A DNA stretch of 64,000 bases from Corallibacter vietnamensis (GTDB taxonomy: Bacteria; Bacteroidota; Bacteroidia; Flavobacteriales; Flavobacteriaceae). The notes below the pieces were generated by a model. The model was not told the origin of the DNA and ran no database searches. It was given only the letters and a program-made list of their open reading frames with translations. Both the position numbers and the translations under genes were made by a program. The DNA is taken from assembly GCF_039537875.1 (NCBI RefSeq), contig NZ_BAABBI010000001.1, positions 1,488,001 to 1,552,000 on the forward strand, given 5' to 3'. Positions 16,231-26,800 of the stretch are shown in pieces. Each line of letters opens with the position of its first letter. The stretch's first letter is position 1.

Positions 16231-18233
16231 TTAGCTTTTAGCGCGTCTAGTTTTTCCTGATAGTTTTTTATTTTGTCTCTAAATTTTGCTGCTTCCATAA
16301 AATCTAGGTTTTTGGCAGCGTTTTCCATATGCTTTCTATTTTCACGAATTTTCTTTTCTAACTCACTTTTAGATAAATATTCGCTTTCGGGTTCTGCAGC
16401 TTTTGCAGCTTCTAATTCATAACTGTAAGTACTAACAGAATTTTTAGATAAAGCACTGTCTAAACTTTTGTTGAGAGCTTTAGGAACTAGGTTATGTTTT
16501 GTGTTATAGTTTATTTGCTTTTCACGTCTATAGTTGGTTTCATCTATAGTTTTTTGCATGCTGTTTGTAATTTTATCAGCATACATAATGGCTTTACCAT
16601 TTAGGTTTCTAGCAGCTCTACCAACAGTTTGGGTTAATGAGCGTGCTGAACGTAAAAAACCTTCTTTATCAGCATCTAAAATGGCTACCAACGAAACCTC
16701 GGGTAAATCTAAACCTTCTCGAAGTAAATTAACACCAACTAATACATCAAACAATCCTTTTCTTAAGTCTTGCATAATTTCTACACGCTCAAGTGTATCA
16801 ACATCACTATGTATATAACGACAACGAATTTGAATTCTGTCAAGATACTTGGTAAGTTCTTCTGCCATACGTTTGGTAAGTGTTGTAACCAACGTACGCT
16901 CATCTTTTTCAACACGTTGCTGTATTTCTTCTATTAAATCATCAATTTGATTGAGACTTGGTCTAACGTCTATAATAGGATCTAATAAACCAGTAGGTCT
17001 AATAACTTGCTCAACATAAACGCCATCGGTTTTTTGTAATTCATAGTCGGCTGGAGTTGCACTTACATATATCACTTGATTTTGTAAGGCTTCAAATTCT
17101 TCAAACTTTAGCGGTCTATTATCCATAGCAGCAGGAAGTCTAAAACCATATTCTACTAGGTTTTCTTTTCGGCTTCTATCGCCGCCATACATAGCATGAA
17201 CTTGAGAGATGGTCACATGACTTTCGTCAACAACCATTAGGTAATCATCAGGAAAATAATCTAATAGACAGAAAGGTCTTGTGCCTGGTTGCCTGCCGTC
17301 TAGATAGCGCGAATAGTTTTCAATACCAGAGCAATAACCTAATTCTCTAATCATTTCTAGGTCAAACTCGGTACGCTCTTTAAGGCGTTTTGCTTCTAGA
17401 TGTTTACCTATTTCTTTAAAATAATCATGTTGCTTAACTAAATCGTCTTGAATGTCTTTTATAGCATTTTGTAATACTTCGGGAGAAGTAACAAACATAT
17501 TTGCTGGGTAAATATTTAAACGGTCATATCTCTCAATGACTTCATTGGTTTGTACATTAAAGGCTTCAATGTCTTCAATTTCATCACCAAAAAAGTGAAT
17601 GCGAAAAGCATGATCGTCATAACTAGGGAAAATATCTACAGTATCACCTTTTATCCTAAAGTTCCCATGGTTGAAATCGGCTTCTGTTCTAGAATATAAA
17701 CTTTGAACCAGTCTATGAAGAAGTTTCGTTCGTGATATTACTTGATCACGCTCAATAGAAATAACATTTTTTTGAAATTCTACAGGGTTACCAATACCAT
17801 ATAGGCAAGATACAGATGCAACCACCAGAACATCTCGTCGCCCTGAAAGTAGCGAAGATGTTGTGCTTAATCGCATTTTTTCTATCTCTTCGTTTATAGA
17901 TAAATCTTTTTCAATATAAACGCCAGATACCGGAATGTAAGCTTCTGGTTGATAATAATCATAGTATGACACAAAGTATTCAACCGCATTATCAGGAAAA
18001 AACTGTTTAAATTCAGAATATAATTGTGCAGCAAGTGTTTTGTTATGAGCTAAAACAAGCGTAGGTCGCTGTACTTCTTGAACAACATTAGCAACAGTAA
18101 ATGTTTTTCCAGAACCAGTAACACCTAAAAGTGTTTGGTATTGCTCGCTAGATTCAATACCATTAACTAGTTTTTTTATGGCTTGAGGCTGATCTCCTGT
18201 TGGACTAAATTCTGATTTTATCTTGAATTTCAT
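16227..18233 (-). CDS. uvrB: Excinuclease ABC subunit UvrB
   Basis: 668 aa, full length. The damage-verification helicase-like subunit of nucleotide excision repair, working with UvrA and UvrC in the cytoplasm. Seen: Walker A GVTGSGKT at 37-44, the beta-hairpin region around YYDYYQPEAYIP, DEXH-type motif VVDESH, helicase motifs LVTTLTKRMAEELT, GVNLLREGLDLPEV and QTVGRAARN, and a C-terminal UVR domain (KNLDFMEAAKFRDKIKNYQEKL region) that contacts UvrC. Start ATG at 18233, 4 nt from a -7 box; the mRNA may have a very short leader. The stop codon overlaps the convergent TerB-like gene. Confidence 0.98.
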   Translation of the reverse strand: MKFKIKSEFSPTGDQPQAIKKLVNGIESSEQYQTLLGVTGSGKTFTVANVVQEVQRPTLVLAHNKTLAAQLYSEFKQFFPDNAVEYFVSYYDYYQPEAYIPVSGVYIEKDLSINEEIEKMRLSTTSSLLSGRRDVLVVASVSCLYGIGNPVEFQKNVISIERDQVISRTKLLHRLVQSLYSRTEADFNHGNFRIKGDTVDIFPSYDDHAFRIHFFGDEIEDIEAFNVQTNEVIERYDRLNIYPANMFVTSPEVLQNAIKDIQDDLVKQHDYFKEIGKHLEAKRLKERTEFDLEMIRELGYCSGIENYSRYLDGRQPGTRPFCLLDYFPDDYLMVVDESHVTISQVHAMYGGDRSRKENLVEYGFRLPAAMDNRPLKFEEFEALQNQVIYVSATPADYELQKTDGVYVEQVIRPTGLLDPIIDVRPSLNQIDDLIEEIQQRVEKDERTLVTTLTKRMAEELTKYLDRIQIRCRYIHSDVDTLERVEIMQDLRKGLFDVLVGVNLLREGLDLPEVSLVAILDADKEGFLRSARSLTQTVGRAARNLNGKAIMYADKITNSMQKTIDETNYRREKQINYNTKHNLVPKALNKSLDSALSKNSVSTYSYELEAAKAAEPESEYLSKSELEKKIRENRKHMENAAKNLDFMEAAKFRDKIKNYQEKLDALKAN

Positions 18234-18237
18234 ACAA

Positions 18238-18245
18238 CAAAATTA
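18238..18245 (-). promoter_or_regulatory. -7 promoter box for uvrB
   Basis: TAATTTTG on the minus strand, a full TAnnTTTG match, ends 5 nt before the uvrB ATG, which implies an almost leaderless transcript if used. No good -33 box. Confidence 0.4.
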
Positions 18246-18279
18246 CATAAAAATAAATGCGTTGCCTACTTAATTATGA

Positions 18280-21200
18280 TTAACGTTTTAGAGTAAAATG
18301 ACCATTAAGCTGTTCTCCAGTTTTTAGAGTAATAAGATACCAATAGTCATTTGTTTCCATAGGGTATCCATTGTAATTACCATCCCAACGTTTAAGTCTT
18401 GGAGAAACCTGTTTTAAAAGTTTTCCGTATCTATCAAAAATGTAAATTTCTTTTATCGTGTTTTTGTTGTCTGTTATTTGCCAAACATCATTTTGACCAT
18501 CAAAATTTGGTGTAAAAAACAACGGAATGTGAATGTCATTAGATTCCTTAATTTCAAAATTTAAGGATTTTATGATACAACCGTTACTGTCTTGAACATA
18601 AAGCGTATGAGTTCCAGGTGAAAGGTTGTAAAAAGATGCGCTTGTCTGAAAGTTAGAATTATCAACTGCATATTCATAACTAATGCTTGTATTAGACATG
18701 TTTACAATAAGGTTGTTGTCATTTATTGAAATATTAGAATCGTTTAAGCTAAAATCAACCGAATTATAAATGGTTACCGTAAAGTTACTTTCACTAGAAC
18801 ATGTATTTGGTGCTGTACCGACCTCATTAAAAATGTAAATGGTTTGCGTAGAAGAAATCACATCACCAGCATTAAGTTGAGTACCATTACCATTTGCTTG
18901 GGTAAAGTAATTACCATTTGTAAGTGTAGGTAAGGTATAGCTAGAGCAATCCGAATAATCAGCAAGTGTATCCACAGGCGGATTTCCAGAAATGGTTACC
19001 GTAAAGCTAGTTTCATTAGAACACGTATTAGGTGCCGTACCAACTTCATTAAAAATATAAATAGTTTGCGTAGAAGAAATCACATCACCAGCATTAAGTT
19101 GAGTACCATTACCGTTTGCTTGGGTAAAGTAATTACCATTTGTAAGTGTAGGTAAGGTATAGCTAGAACAATCCGAATAATCAGCAAGTGTATCCACAGG
19201 CGGATTTCCAGAGATAGTTACCGTAAAGCTACTTTCATTAGAACACGTATTAGGTGCCGTACCAACTTCATTAAAAATATAAATAGTTTGCGTAGAAGAA
19301 ATCACATCACCAGCATTAAGTTGAGTACCATTACCATTTGCTTGTGTAAAGTAATTACCATTTGTAAGTGTAGGTAAGGTATAGCTAGAACAATCCGAAT
19401 AATCAGCAAGTGTATCCACAGGCGGATTTCCAGAGATAGTTACCGTAAAGCTACTTTCACTAGAACACGTATTTGGTGCTGTACCAACTTCATTAAAAAT
19501 GTAAATGGTTTGTGTAGAAGAAATCACATCACCAGCATTAAGTTGAGTACCATTACCATTTGCTTGGGTAAAGTAATTACCATTTGTAAGTGTAGGTAAG
19601 GTATAGCTAGAACAATCCGAATAATCAGCAAGTGTATCCACAGGCGGATTTCCAGAGATAGTTACCGTAAAGCTACTTTCACTAGAACACGTATTTGGTG
19701 CCGTACCAACTTCATTAAAAATATAAATAGTTTGCGTAGAAGAAATCACATCACCAGCATTAAGCTGTGTCCCATTACCGTTTGCTTGGGTAAAGTAATT
19801 ACCGTTTGTAAGCGTAGGTAAGGTATAGCTAGAACAATCCGAATAATCAGAGAGTGTATCCACAGGCGGATTTCCAGAAATGGTTACCGTAAAGCTACTT
19901 TCACTAGAACACGTATTAGGTGCCGTACCAACTTCATTAAAAATATAAATAGTTTGCGTAGAAGAAATCACATCACCAGCATTAAGTTGAGTACCATTAC
20001 CATTTGCTTGTGTAAAGTAATTACCGTTTGTAAGCGTAGGTAAGGTATAGCTAGAACAATCCGAATAATCAGCAAGTGTATCCACAGGCGGATTTCCAGA
20101 AATGGTTACCGTAAAGCTACTTTCATTAGAACACGTATTTGGTGCCGTACCAACTTCATTAAAAATATAAATAGTTTGCGTAGAAGAAATCACATCACCA
20201 GCATTAAGCTGTGTCCCATTACCGTTTGCTTGGGTAAAGTAATTACCGTTTGTAAGCGTAGGTAAGGTATAGCTAGAACAATCCGAATAATCAGAGAGTG
20301 TATCAACTTGAGGATTATTTACATTAAGTTGTACGGCGATGCTTACCAAGTCACATGTTGCAGATGTCATTTCACAATAGTATTGATTTCCATCAAAACT
20401 TGTAGGTGCATTATTTACAGTTAGTGTGCTGGTGTTGGCTCCAGAATAATTAGCATTATTTGTAACGTTAACCCAGTTGCCAGCAGTATTTAAAACCATC
20501 CATTGATACGTATATGTTTCTGTTCCTGATATTGAAATAGAATAAGTTGCTGTGCCATTTTCACAAATGGTTTGAGTGTTTGGTTGAGTAATTGTTGGCG
20601 TATTATCTGGAATAGGATCAGCAGTGTGCGAATCTAAATCAGAGCAATCTTCTTCAGAATTTATAGTCCAATCACTACCGTTAAAAGTGGTTTGACTAAC
20701 AGCTGCATCAGGGTTTCTAATAATACTGTAACCTCTTTCTCCTGGAGCATTAACAATGTCAATTAGTACACCATTTTTTAAAAGTTTAAATTCATCGTTA
20801 TCATTAATTCCAGTGGAAACAGTAAAATCAGCAGTTAGCGATGGGCAATTAGAACCACTACCTAGTATGATAATGAAAGTATCTAATGGTTGGATAGTAC
20901 CTGAAACATTGTAGGTATGGCTTGGAGTAGCGTTTCCAATATCCCCATAACGTTCAATGACATAAACTCCGTCTAATACTATTGGTGAACTTGTTGGGTT
21001 GTAAAGCTCAATGACAGCATAACTTCCTGATAAGGCATCATAAATTTCAGAAATATAAGCATCAGCAGTACTACATTGAGAATCTAGAAAGTTAAAGTCT
21101 GTTGCAGCATTTCCTGTACAGCCTCCTGAACTTGTAATTGTAATTGTTGAGGAGCTACTGATTCCTGCAGGAACATAAGCTTCTATAACATTATCATTTA

Positions 21201-21411
21201 TAATAGAGAAAGAAGTAGAAATTCCATCGAAAAAAACAGAAGCTGCATCATTAAAGTTTGATCCGTTTATTGTAACTAATGTGTTTTCTGGACCTTGAGT
21301 TGGTGAAAAGTTAGTTACTATAGGAGCTGGACAAATGTTTGATTTAGCAAAATTTAAGTTTGTGTATAAAACTGAAAAAATAATTGCAGATAAGAAGGCG
21401 ATTCGTTTCAT
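18280..21411 (-). CDS. T9SS type B surface protein with seven 74-aa repeats
   Basis: 1043 aa. Signal peptide about 1-23. An IPT/TIG-like fold follows at about 30-110 (IVTNFSPTQGPENTLVTING), then a lamin-tail-like domain at about 115-255 (AYISEIYDALSGSYAVIELYN) and an Ig-like domain at about 270-366. Residues 367-884 are exactly seven tandem 74-residue repeats (consensus start PPVDTLADYSDCSSYTLPTL, end ESSFTVTISGN) with two Cys each. A short linker and the type B sorting domain end the protein (about 956-1043; FFTPNFDGQNDVWQI ... FDRYGKLLKQV ... GHFTLKR). Predicted T9SS-exported, surface-attached adhesin or gliding-associated filament protein. First of five co-oriented large surface genes. Confidence 0.9.
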   Translation of the reverse strand: MKRIAFLSAIIFSVLYTNLNFAKSNICPAPIVTNFSPTQGPENTLVTINGSNFNDAASVFFDGISTSFSIINDNVIEAYVPAGISSSSTITITSSGGCTGNAATDFNFLDSQCSTADAYISEIYDALSGSYAVIELYNPTSSPIVLDGVYVIERYGDIGNATPSHTYNVSGTIQPLDTFIIILGSGSNCPSLTADFTVSTGINDNDEFKLLKNGVLIDIVNAPGERGYSIIRNPDAAVSQTTFNGSDWTINSEEDCSDLDSHTADPIPDNTPTITQPNTQTICENGTATYSISISGTETYTYQWMVLNTAGNWVNVTNNANYSGANTSTLTVNNAPTSFDGNQYYCEMTSATCDLVSIAVQLNVNNPQVDTLSDYSDCSSYTLPTLTNGNYFTQANGNGTQLNAGDVISSTQTIYIFNEVGTAPNTCSNESSFTVTISGNPPVDTLADYSDCSSYTLPTLTNGNYFTQANGNGTQLNAGDVISSTQTIYIFNEVGTAPNTCSSESSFTVTISGNPPVDTLSDYSDCSSYTLPTLTNGNYFTQANGNGTQLNAGDVISSTQTIYIFNEVGTAPNTCSSESSFTVTISGNPPVDTLADYSDCSSYTLPTLTNGNYFTQANGNGTQLNAGDVISSTQTIYIFNEVGTAPNTCSSESSFTVTISGNPPVDTLADYSDCSSYTLPTLTNGNYFTQANGNGTQLNAGDVISSTQTIYIFNEVGTAPNTCSNESSFTVTISGNPPVDTLADYSDCSSYTLPTLTNGNYFTQANGNGTQLNAGDVISSTQTIYIFNEVGTAPNTCSNETSFTVTISGNPPVDTLADYSDCSSYTLPTLTNGNYFTQANGNGTQLNAGDVISSTQTIYIFNEVGTAPNTCSSESNFTVTIYNSVDFSLNDSNISINDNNLIVNMSNTSISYEYAVDNSNFQTSASFYNLSPGTHTLYVQDSNGCIIKSLNFEIKESNDIHIPLFFTPNFDGQNDVWQITDNKNTIKEIYIFDRYGKLLKQVSPRLKRWDGNYNGYPMETNDYWYLITLKTGEQLNGHFTLKR
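18760..20313 (-). repeat. Seven exact-length 222-bp tandem repeats inside the 1043-aa gene
   Basis: The span is exactly 7 x 222 bp. Units in coding order: 20092-20313, 19870-20091, 19648-19869, 19426-19647, 19204-19425, 18982-19203 and 18760-18981. They differ mainly at silent positions. Units 1 and 3 share a distinctive set of variants, including the codons for DTLSDY in place of DTLADY. Confidence 0.95.
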
Positions 21412-21430
21412 TAAAAAAATAATTGGCAGG

Positions 21431-21438
21431 CAAAAATA
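21431..21438 (-). promoter_or_regulatory. -7 promoter box for the 1043-aa surface gene
   Basis: TATTTTTG on the minus strand, 19 nt before the ATG at 21411. No clear -33 box. Confidence 0.4.
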
Positions 21439-21481
21439 GGAAATATTTTAGGGAGTTTGTGTTAAGCCTGTGTTACTTTCA

Positions 21482-23794
21482 CTATCGCACTAAAGAGAAA
21501 TGACCAAAATATTCTTTACCGTTTTGAAAAACAGCGTGGTACCAGTAATCATCACTAGCCATATTTTGACCATTGAAAACGCCATTCCATCCATTTTCAG
21601 AAGCATTTAACTCTTTAATTAGTTTGCCATAACGATCAAATATTTTGATAGTTAATTGGTTTGAAGTGATTCCTATAGGTTTCCAGGTATCATTATCGCC
21701 ATCACCATTTGGGGTGAAAAATTTAGGAAAACCAAGCACAGATATATCTTTTGAAATAAGACCACAACCGTTTTTATCTCTTACAAAAATGGTATATAAA
21801 CCAGCAGATACGTTTGTGAATGTATTACTGTCTTGAAAAGAGTTATTATCTAATGCATATTCATAATCACCTTCTCCAGATGCATATATGGTTATTGAAT
21901 TGTTTGAAGAAGCTTCAATAATAGAAACATCATCAATGGTTGCAATGTTAGATGGTCTGACAGTTATAGTCCTGATTGCCGAACATCCATTAGCGTTGGT
22001 AACCGTTACAGTGTAGATACCTGTTTCGTTAATTGCAATTTGTGACGTATTGGTGTTCAGGTCAGTTCCGTCTTTCTCCCAGGTAAATGTATAGTTATTA
22101 ATAGATCCGTTGGTGATTCCTGCGTCTAAATAGGTGAATGTAGGGAAATCATTTAAACAATATAAAGTCGTTTCATCAGGTAATAAGTCAGGATTTTCAT
22201 TAATATGTATCACAACTTCACTCACAGAGTAACAGGCATTGTTATTTGTAATTTTTACATACAGAGTTTCGCTGTAAGGATTACTATTGGTGTATGAGTT
22301 GCTTAATGAATTTTGATTAACGTAGGCATCATTTTCGTTTGAATAAAAGACAATAGAAGCGCCATTAGGAACCAAAGGTTCAATGGTGTTTTGAACCTCA
22401 TTTAAATTAAAACTGGTAATACCATCAGCAGTTTCGTCGTCACAAGTGTTATAATCAGGAATAACTACGGTGTTATTTGAAGTGTCTAAAGTTACTTCTG
22501 CAATAGCAAAACAACCATATCTATTTTCAATACGCGCATAAACTGTTTGCAAAATTTGCGTATTTTCATAAGCAGTAGGGTTCGTAATATTATCTGTATT
22601 TTGTATGGCGTTATTTCTATCTGTAAAGAAACCTGTTATAGATCCGTCTTGAGATTGAATAGTGGTTCTTGATGCGTCAAATAAGTTATAAATTGTAAAG
22701 CCATTTTGATCTGCATCGCAATTTATTAATGTGGTATTATTTACTACTGGAGGTTGGCTATATTCAACAGTTATAGATCCATAAGCGATACAGTTGTTTT
22801 GTAGTGTAACTTCAACATCATAAACACCTTCTTGTGTTATTGTGTAAGTTGCATTTGTTTCACCAACGATTTCTGTGTTATTTCTAAACCATCTGTAAGT
22901 ATTGTTACCAGGCATTTGTGCATCAACGTCCAAGGTTTCATTATCACAAAGTGGGTTTCCTGTAGCAATAAGTCTATCTGGACCTAAATCTGTTCCTAAT
23001 CTAAAGCTTCCGGCTTCTAAAAATACAGCCGAGTCATAACGATAGTTTTGTTCGTCAGCAATAACAAGTTTTACATGATAAGCTTGATTAGGAATAATAT
23101 TAGCCGTTGCTGTTAAAACTGCTGTTTGTCCGTTAAAATTTATAGGAGCATTAGCATTGTTCCAACCTCCAAAATAAACTTCGTTTATTGGGTCACAACC
23201 ATTAGGGATTCCTGAATGTACAGTTGTAACTTTAACTGGAGTTTGCGTATTTGGAACTAAAGCAATATTAGTATACTCTTGTTGGTTTACGGGACGAATT
23301 AAAAATCCAAATAAGTCAGAGTATCTACAGGTGTTGCTGTCTCCTTCTTGATATTCTTCGGAAGCAAATAAGTAGCGAAAATTTATTTGATCAGCATTTG
23401 AAGTAAAATTAAACTCTAAAATTGTAGCGTTTAAGGTATTTGATTCATTTAATGCGTTTTCTAAATCATTGTCTCCTGTCCAATTAGGGGCGTCATCATC
23501 GCTTATATAAGTGTTTGGTCCAGGTACATTGGATAATCTGCCAGTACTTAAAACAATACCTCTTTGAAAAGGAAACCCAGTTCCTGTGGCATCAAAATAA
23601 CCATAACTTTGGTCGGTGTCATTAAAGTTTCCACCTACGACACCTGTAACAGTAACATTTGTGATACAATCACTATCAATCAAAACATCCTCAATGAGTT
23701 GTTGCGGTGTATATGTTTGACTGTCTACTTGTACATTTTGAGACCTTGTGTAAGCAGATAATAAAAATATAAGGATGTATATGCCTTTTTTCAT
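21482..23794 (-). CDS. T9SS type B surface protein with choice-of-anchor L domain
   Basis: 770 aa. Signal peptide 1-18. Residues about 25-265 form the domain known as choice-of-anchor L (TPQQLIEDVLIDSDCITN ... GIVLSTGRLSNVPGPN ... FASEEYQEGDSN ... YDSAVFLEAGSF). An Ig/PKD-like strand set follows, then two copies of the Cys/Asp-rich module of about 90 aa shared with its neighbours (beginning INCDADQNGF and YNTCDDETADG), a third Ig-like unit around LYCLNDFP, and a type B sorting domain (FPKFFTPNGDGDNDTW ... FDRYGKLIKEL). The last 200 residues are clearly paralogous to the end of the 1100-aa protein at 30713. Predicted surface protein; ligand unknown. Confidence 0.9.
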   Translation of the reverse strand: MKKGIYILIFLLSAYTRSQNVQVDSQTYTPQQLIEDVLIDSDCITNVTVTGVVGGNFNDTDQSYGYFDATGTGFPFQRGIVLSTGRLSNVPGPNTYISDDDAPNWTGDNDLENALNESNTLNATILEFNFTSNADQINFRYLFASEEYQEGDSNTCRYSDLFGFLIRPVNQQEYTNIALVPNTQTPVKVTTVHSGIPNGCDPINEVYFGGWNNANAPINFNGQTAVLTATANIIPNQAYHVKLVIADEQNYRYDSAVFLEAGSFRLGTDLGPDRLIATGNPLCDNETLDVDAQMPGNNTYRWFRNNTEIVGETNATYTITQEGVYDVEVTLQNNCIAYGSITVEYSQPPVVNNTTLINCDADQNGFTIYNLFDASRTTIQSQDGSITGFFTDRNNAIQNTDNITNPTAYENTQILQTVYARIENRYGCFAIAEVTLDTSNNTVVIPDYNTCDDETADGITSFNLNEVQNTIEPLVPNGASIVFYSNENDAYVNQNSLSNSYTNSNPYSETLYVKITNNNACYSVSEVVIHINENPDLLPDETTLYCLNDFPTFTYLDAGITNGSINNYTFTWEKDGTDLNTNTSQIAINETGIYTVTVTNANGCSAIRTITVRPSNIATIDDVSIIEASSNNSITIYASGEGDYEYALDNNSFQDSNTFTNVSAGLYTIFVRDKNGCGLISKDISVLGFPKFFTPNGDGDNDTWKPIGITSNQLTIKIFDRYGKLIKELNASENGWNGVFNGQNMASDDYWYHAVFQNGKEYFGHFSLVR

Positions 23795-23811
23795 TACTTT
23801 TTATTGGGGTG

Positions 23812-23819
23812 CAAATATA
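23812..23819 (-). promoter_or_regulatory. -7 promoter box for the 770-aa surface gene
   Basis: TATATTTG on the minus strand, full TAnnTTTG match, 17 nt before the ATG at 23794. No clear -33 box. Confidence 0.45.
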
Positions 23820-23876
23820 ACCAATAATAGCGTTTTTCTCTTGGTTAAGAATGTTAAAGCCGTAATAAAAAAAGAG

Positions 23877-26800
23877 TTATCTTTTTAATGTAAAGTGACC
23901 TTTTACTTCAAATTCACTTTCATCTTTTTTTACTTTTGCTAAAAACCAATAATCACTTGTAGGCATAGGACTATTATTGTAAGTACCATCCCAGCCTATT
24001 GATGTATGACTTAATGTTTTAAGTAGTTTGCCATATCTATCAAAAATATAAACGATTGTCCCTTCTAGTTTTTCTATTCCTGTAATTTGCCAAACGTCAT
24101 TTTGTCCGTCATTATTTGGGGTGAAAAATAAAGGCGCATCAACCACAACAATTTCTTTTATTGCAGAAGCACATCCGTTTAAATCATACACTTCAATAGT
24201 GTGTGGTCCTAACGTTACATTGTAAAAAGTATTAGATTCTTGAGGAGCGCCTCCGTCTAAAATGTATACATAATCTCCAATGCCGCTTATTGTAACAGTA
24301 ATGTTATTAGGGTCTGAAAAGTCTACAGTTTCAGTAAACTCAATGGTTGCTTGCTCTGATTCAATAACGTTAAATGTTGTTGATGTTGAACAACCATATG
24401 GTGTGGTAACTGTTACAGAGTAGGTGCCTACTTGTGTGATATCAATTGTAGGTGTTGTAGCATTTGTAGACCATTGATAGGAATCTGAGGCAAAGCCTGT
24501 ATCGGCTGAAACCACTAAAGGTAAACTATTTAAACAAACTGTTTGGTCTGGAATATTTAATTCTGGTTTTCTGTGTACAAAAATGTCAAAAGATGTTATG
24601 CTAAAACAATTTGTTGTATTGTTTTCTATTCTTGCATACAGTGTTTGATTATCATAAGCAACATAATTTAAATCTTGAATAGTGTTTACATTATCTATAG
24701 CTTCTTCTTCTAGTTCAAAATAAGAAACGGTGTATTGATTTGCACTTTGATTGCCTAATATAATAGGTGTTTGATCTGATAAATCAAATAGGTGCATAGC
24801 ATCAAAATCATCATCGCAGGTTTCAAGGTTAGGAGTAGAATGTGCTACTGGAGTAGGGTTGATTATTAAGTTAAATGATGAAATTTGTACACAATTTGTT
24901 AATGTGTTTTCAGCCCTAACATAGATTGTGTCATTATAAGAAGTATAAGTGTAATTAGTATCTAATGCATTTGATTCATTTTCTGCATTTGTTAGGTTTG
25001 CGTAAAATGTGGTTTCTATATTTTGCTGGTTTCCTATTAAAGTAGGTAAGGCATCAGACAGATTATATGTTAGGTTATCTGGCTCACAAACTTGAACTAA
25101 AGGAGCTAATATTTGAGGAGGTATATTAACATGTAAGTCAATAGGAACTGAAACATAGCATAAAGATATCGTGTTGGTAATTTTTATATACACTGTTTGC
25201 GGATTGCTAGTGTTATTATAGGCGTTTGGATTTTGAATTTCTATATGGTTCTCAACATCATTTAAATCGGCATGGTAACTAATAGCAATATCATCTTGTC
25301 TTATATTTAAAACTTCAGATTCAGAAACAGTTAAGTCAAAAGTTGTTATTTCGTCATAATCGTCATCACATAATACAATTTCTGGAGCTGAATTTACTAT
25401 AGGAACTTGTATCACTTGTAGACCAAATTCTGCAATACCGAAGCAATGAGTTCCGTTGTCTATACGCGCATATATTTGTTGAGGGTTTTCTTCGTTAGCA
25501 AAGTCAAGAGGCAAACTGTTTTGTGCGTTATTGGCTTCGTTTAGTGTTCTATGGTATGTGATAGTTAGGTTTTCTGGACTGTTAAGAGATATTTGGTTTG
25601 TAACAATAGAAAGGTCAAATATTTCTTGGCCATCATTAGAAATATCGTCACAAACAGCTTGGTCTAAAGGTGTATTGTAAATGGGGTTAGAACCAACATC
25701 TATAGAGAAAGAAGCTGTGTTATAGCATGAAACATCACTAATGTTTTCAGTTCTTACATAAATGGTTTGTGGGTTTGATGTGTTTGTGTAAGCTACTGTT
25801 TTGTCAATAATATTGGTTCTGTTTATGGCGTGGTTTTCTTCAGTAAAGTATAAAACACGTTTTCCTGTTTGTCCGTCTAATATTTCTTCATCTTTATTGA
25901 TAAATACAAATTCAGCAGTTTGGTTTCCGTCAGATTCACAATTACTGTAATTGCTTATTTCAGGAAAATAGGGTTCAGTGTTTATTATAATATCAAATAC
26001 AGCTACAGCGTAACAACTTGTAATATCACTTTCAATTCTAGAGTATATGGTTTGTGTATTTGCATTGTATGTATCAGTGTTTTCAATTGCGTCAATGTTG
26101 TTGTTGGCATCATTTAAAGAGGTGAAAAATGAGATGTTTAAGTTTGTAGTATCACTTATCATTTCAGAAATTTTATCATCTAGATTTACTATATAAAAAC
26201 CATCTTGATTGTCATCACAAATTATAATATCACTAGGTTGTATAACTGTTGGGGCAGGGATGACATTAATTTGTATTTCGGCAGTATCTCTGCATCCGGT
26301 AGAACCGTTTCTGACACTAATATATAATGTCTGAGGGTTTGATATATTGGTATAAAACGGCGGCAGTTCACCTTCTAGATCATCAGCATTTTGTTGAGTT
26401 AAATAATAACTTACTTGAGGGTCAGTAATACCTTCACCAAAATAAGTGTCAAAAGTACTTAAGTCAATAGATGTAAATCCATCATCATCTGTGTCACAGT
26501 AATCAACAGGACTTAAGGGTTGTATGATAACTGGCGGATTTATAATTAGATTTATACTGCTTAAGTGTGTACAGTCATCGTTTGATATGGTTATATATAA
26601 TGTATGAGGTGATGAAGTAACTTGATAAGGTGTGTTTTGATCTATAGCATTGGTTTCGTTAAGTTGGTCTTGCTCATTTTCATAAAACGCGACTGTTGTG
26701 TTTGGAAGCCCGTTTATAATAGTATTTGCTATGTTTGTTAGATTAAAGTTGCTAATGCCATCATTACTAGCATCATCACATCTATAAAAATTTCTAATAT

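Noticed and set aside
18760..20313. A CRISPR-like or satellite array suggested by the regular repeats
   Set aside because: The units are 222 bp, contiguous without spacers, and in frame within a single coding sequence, so they are protein repeats.
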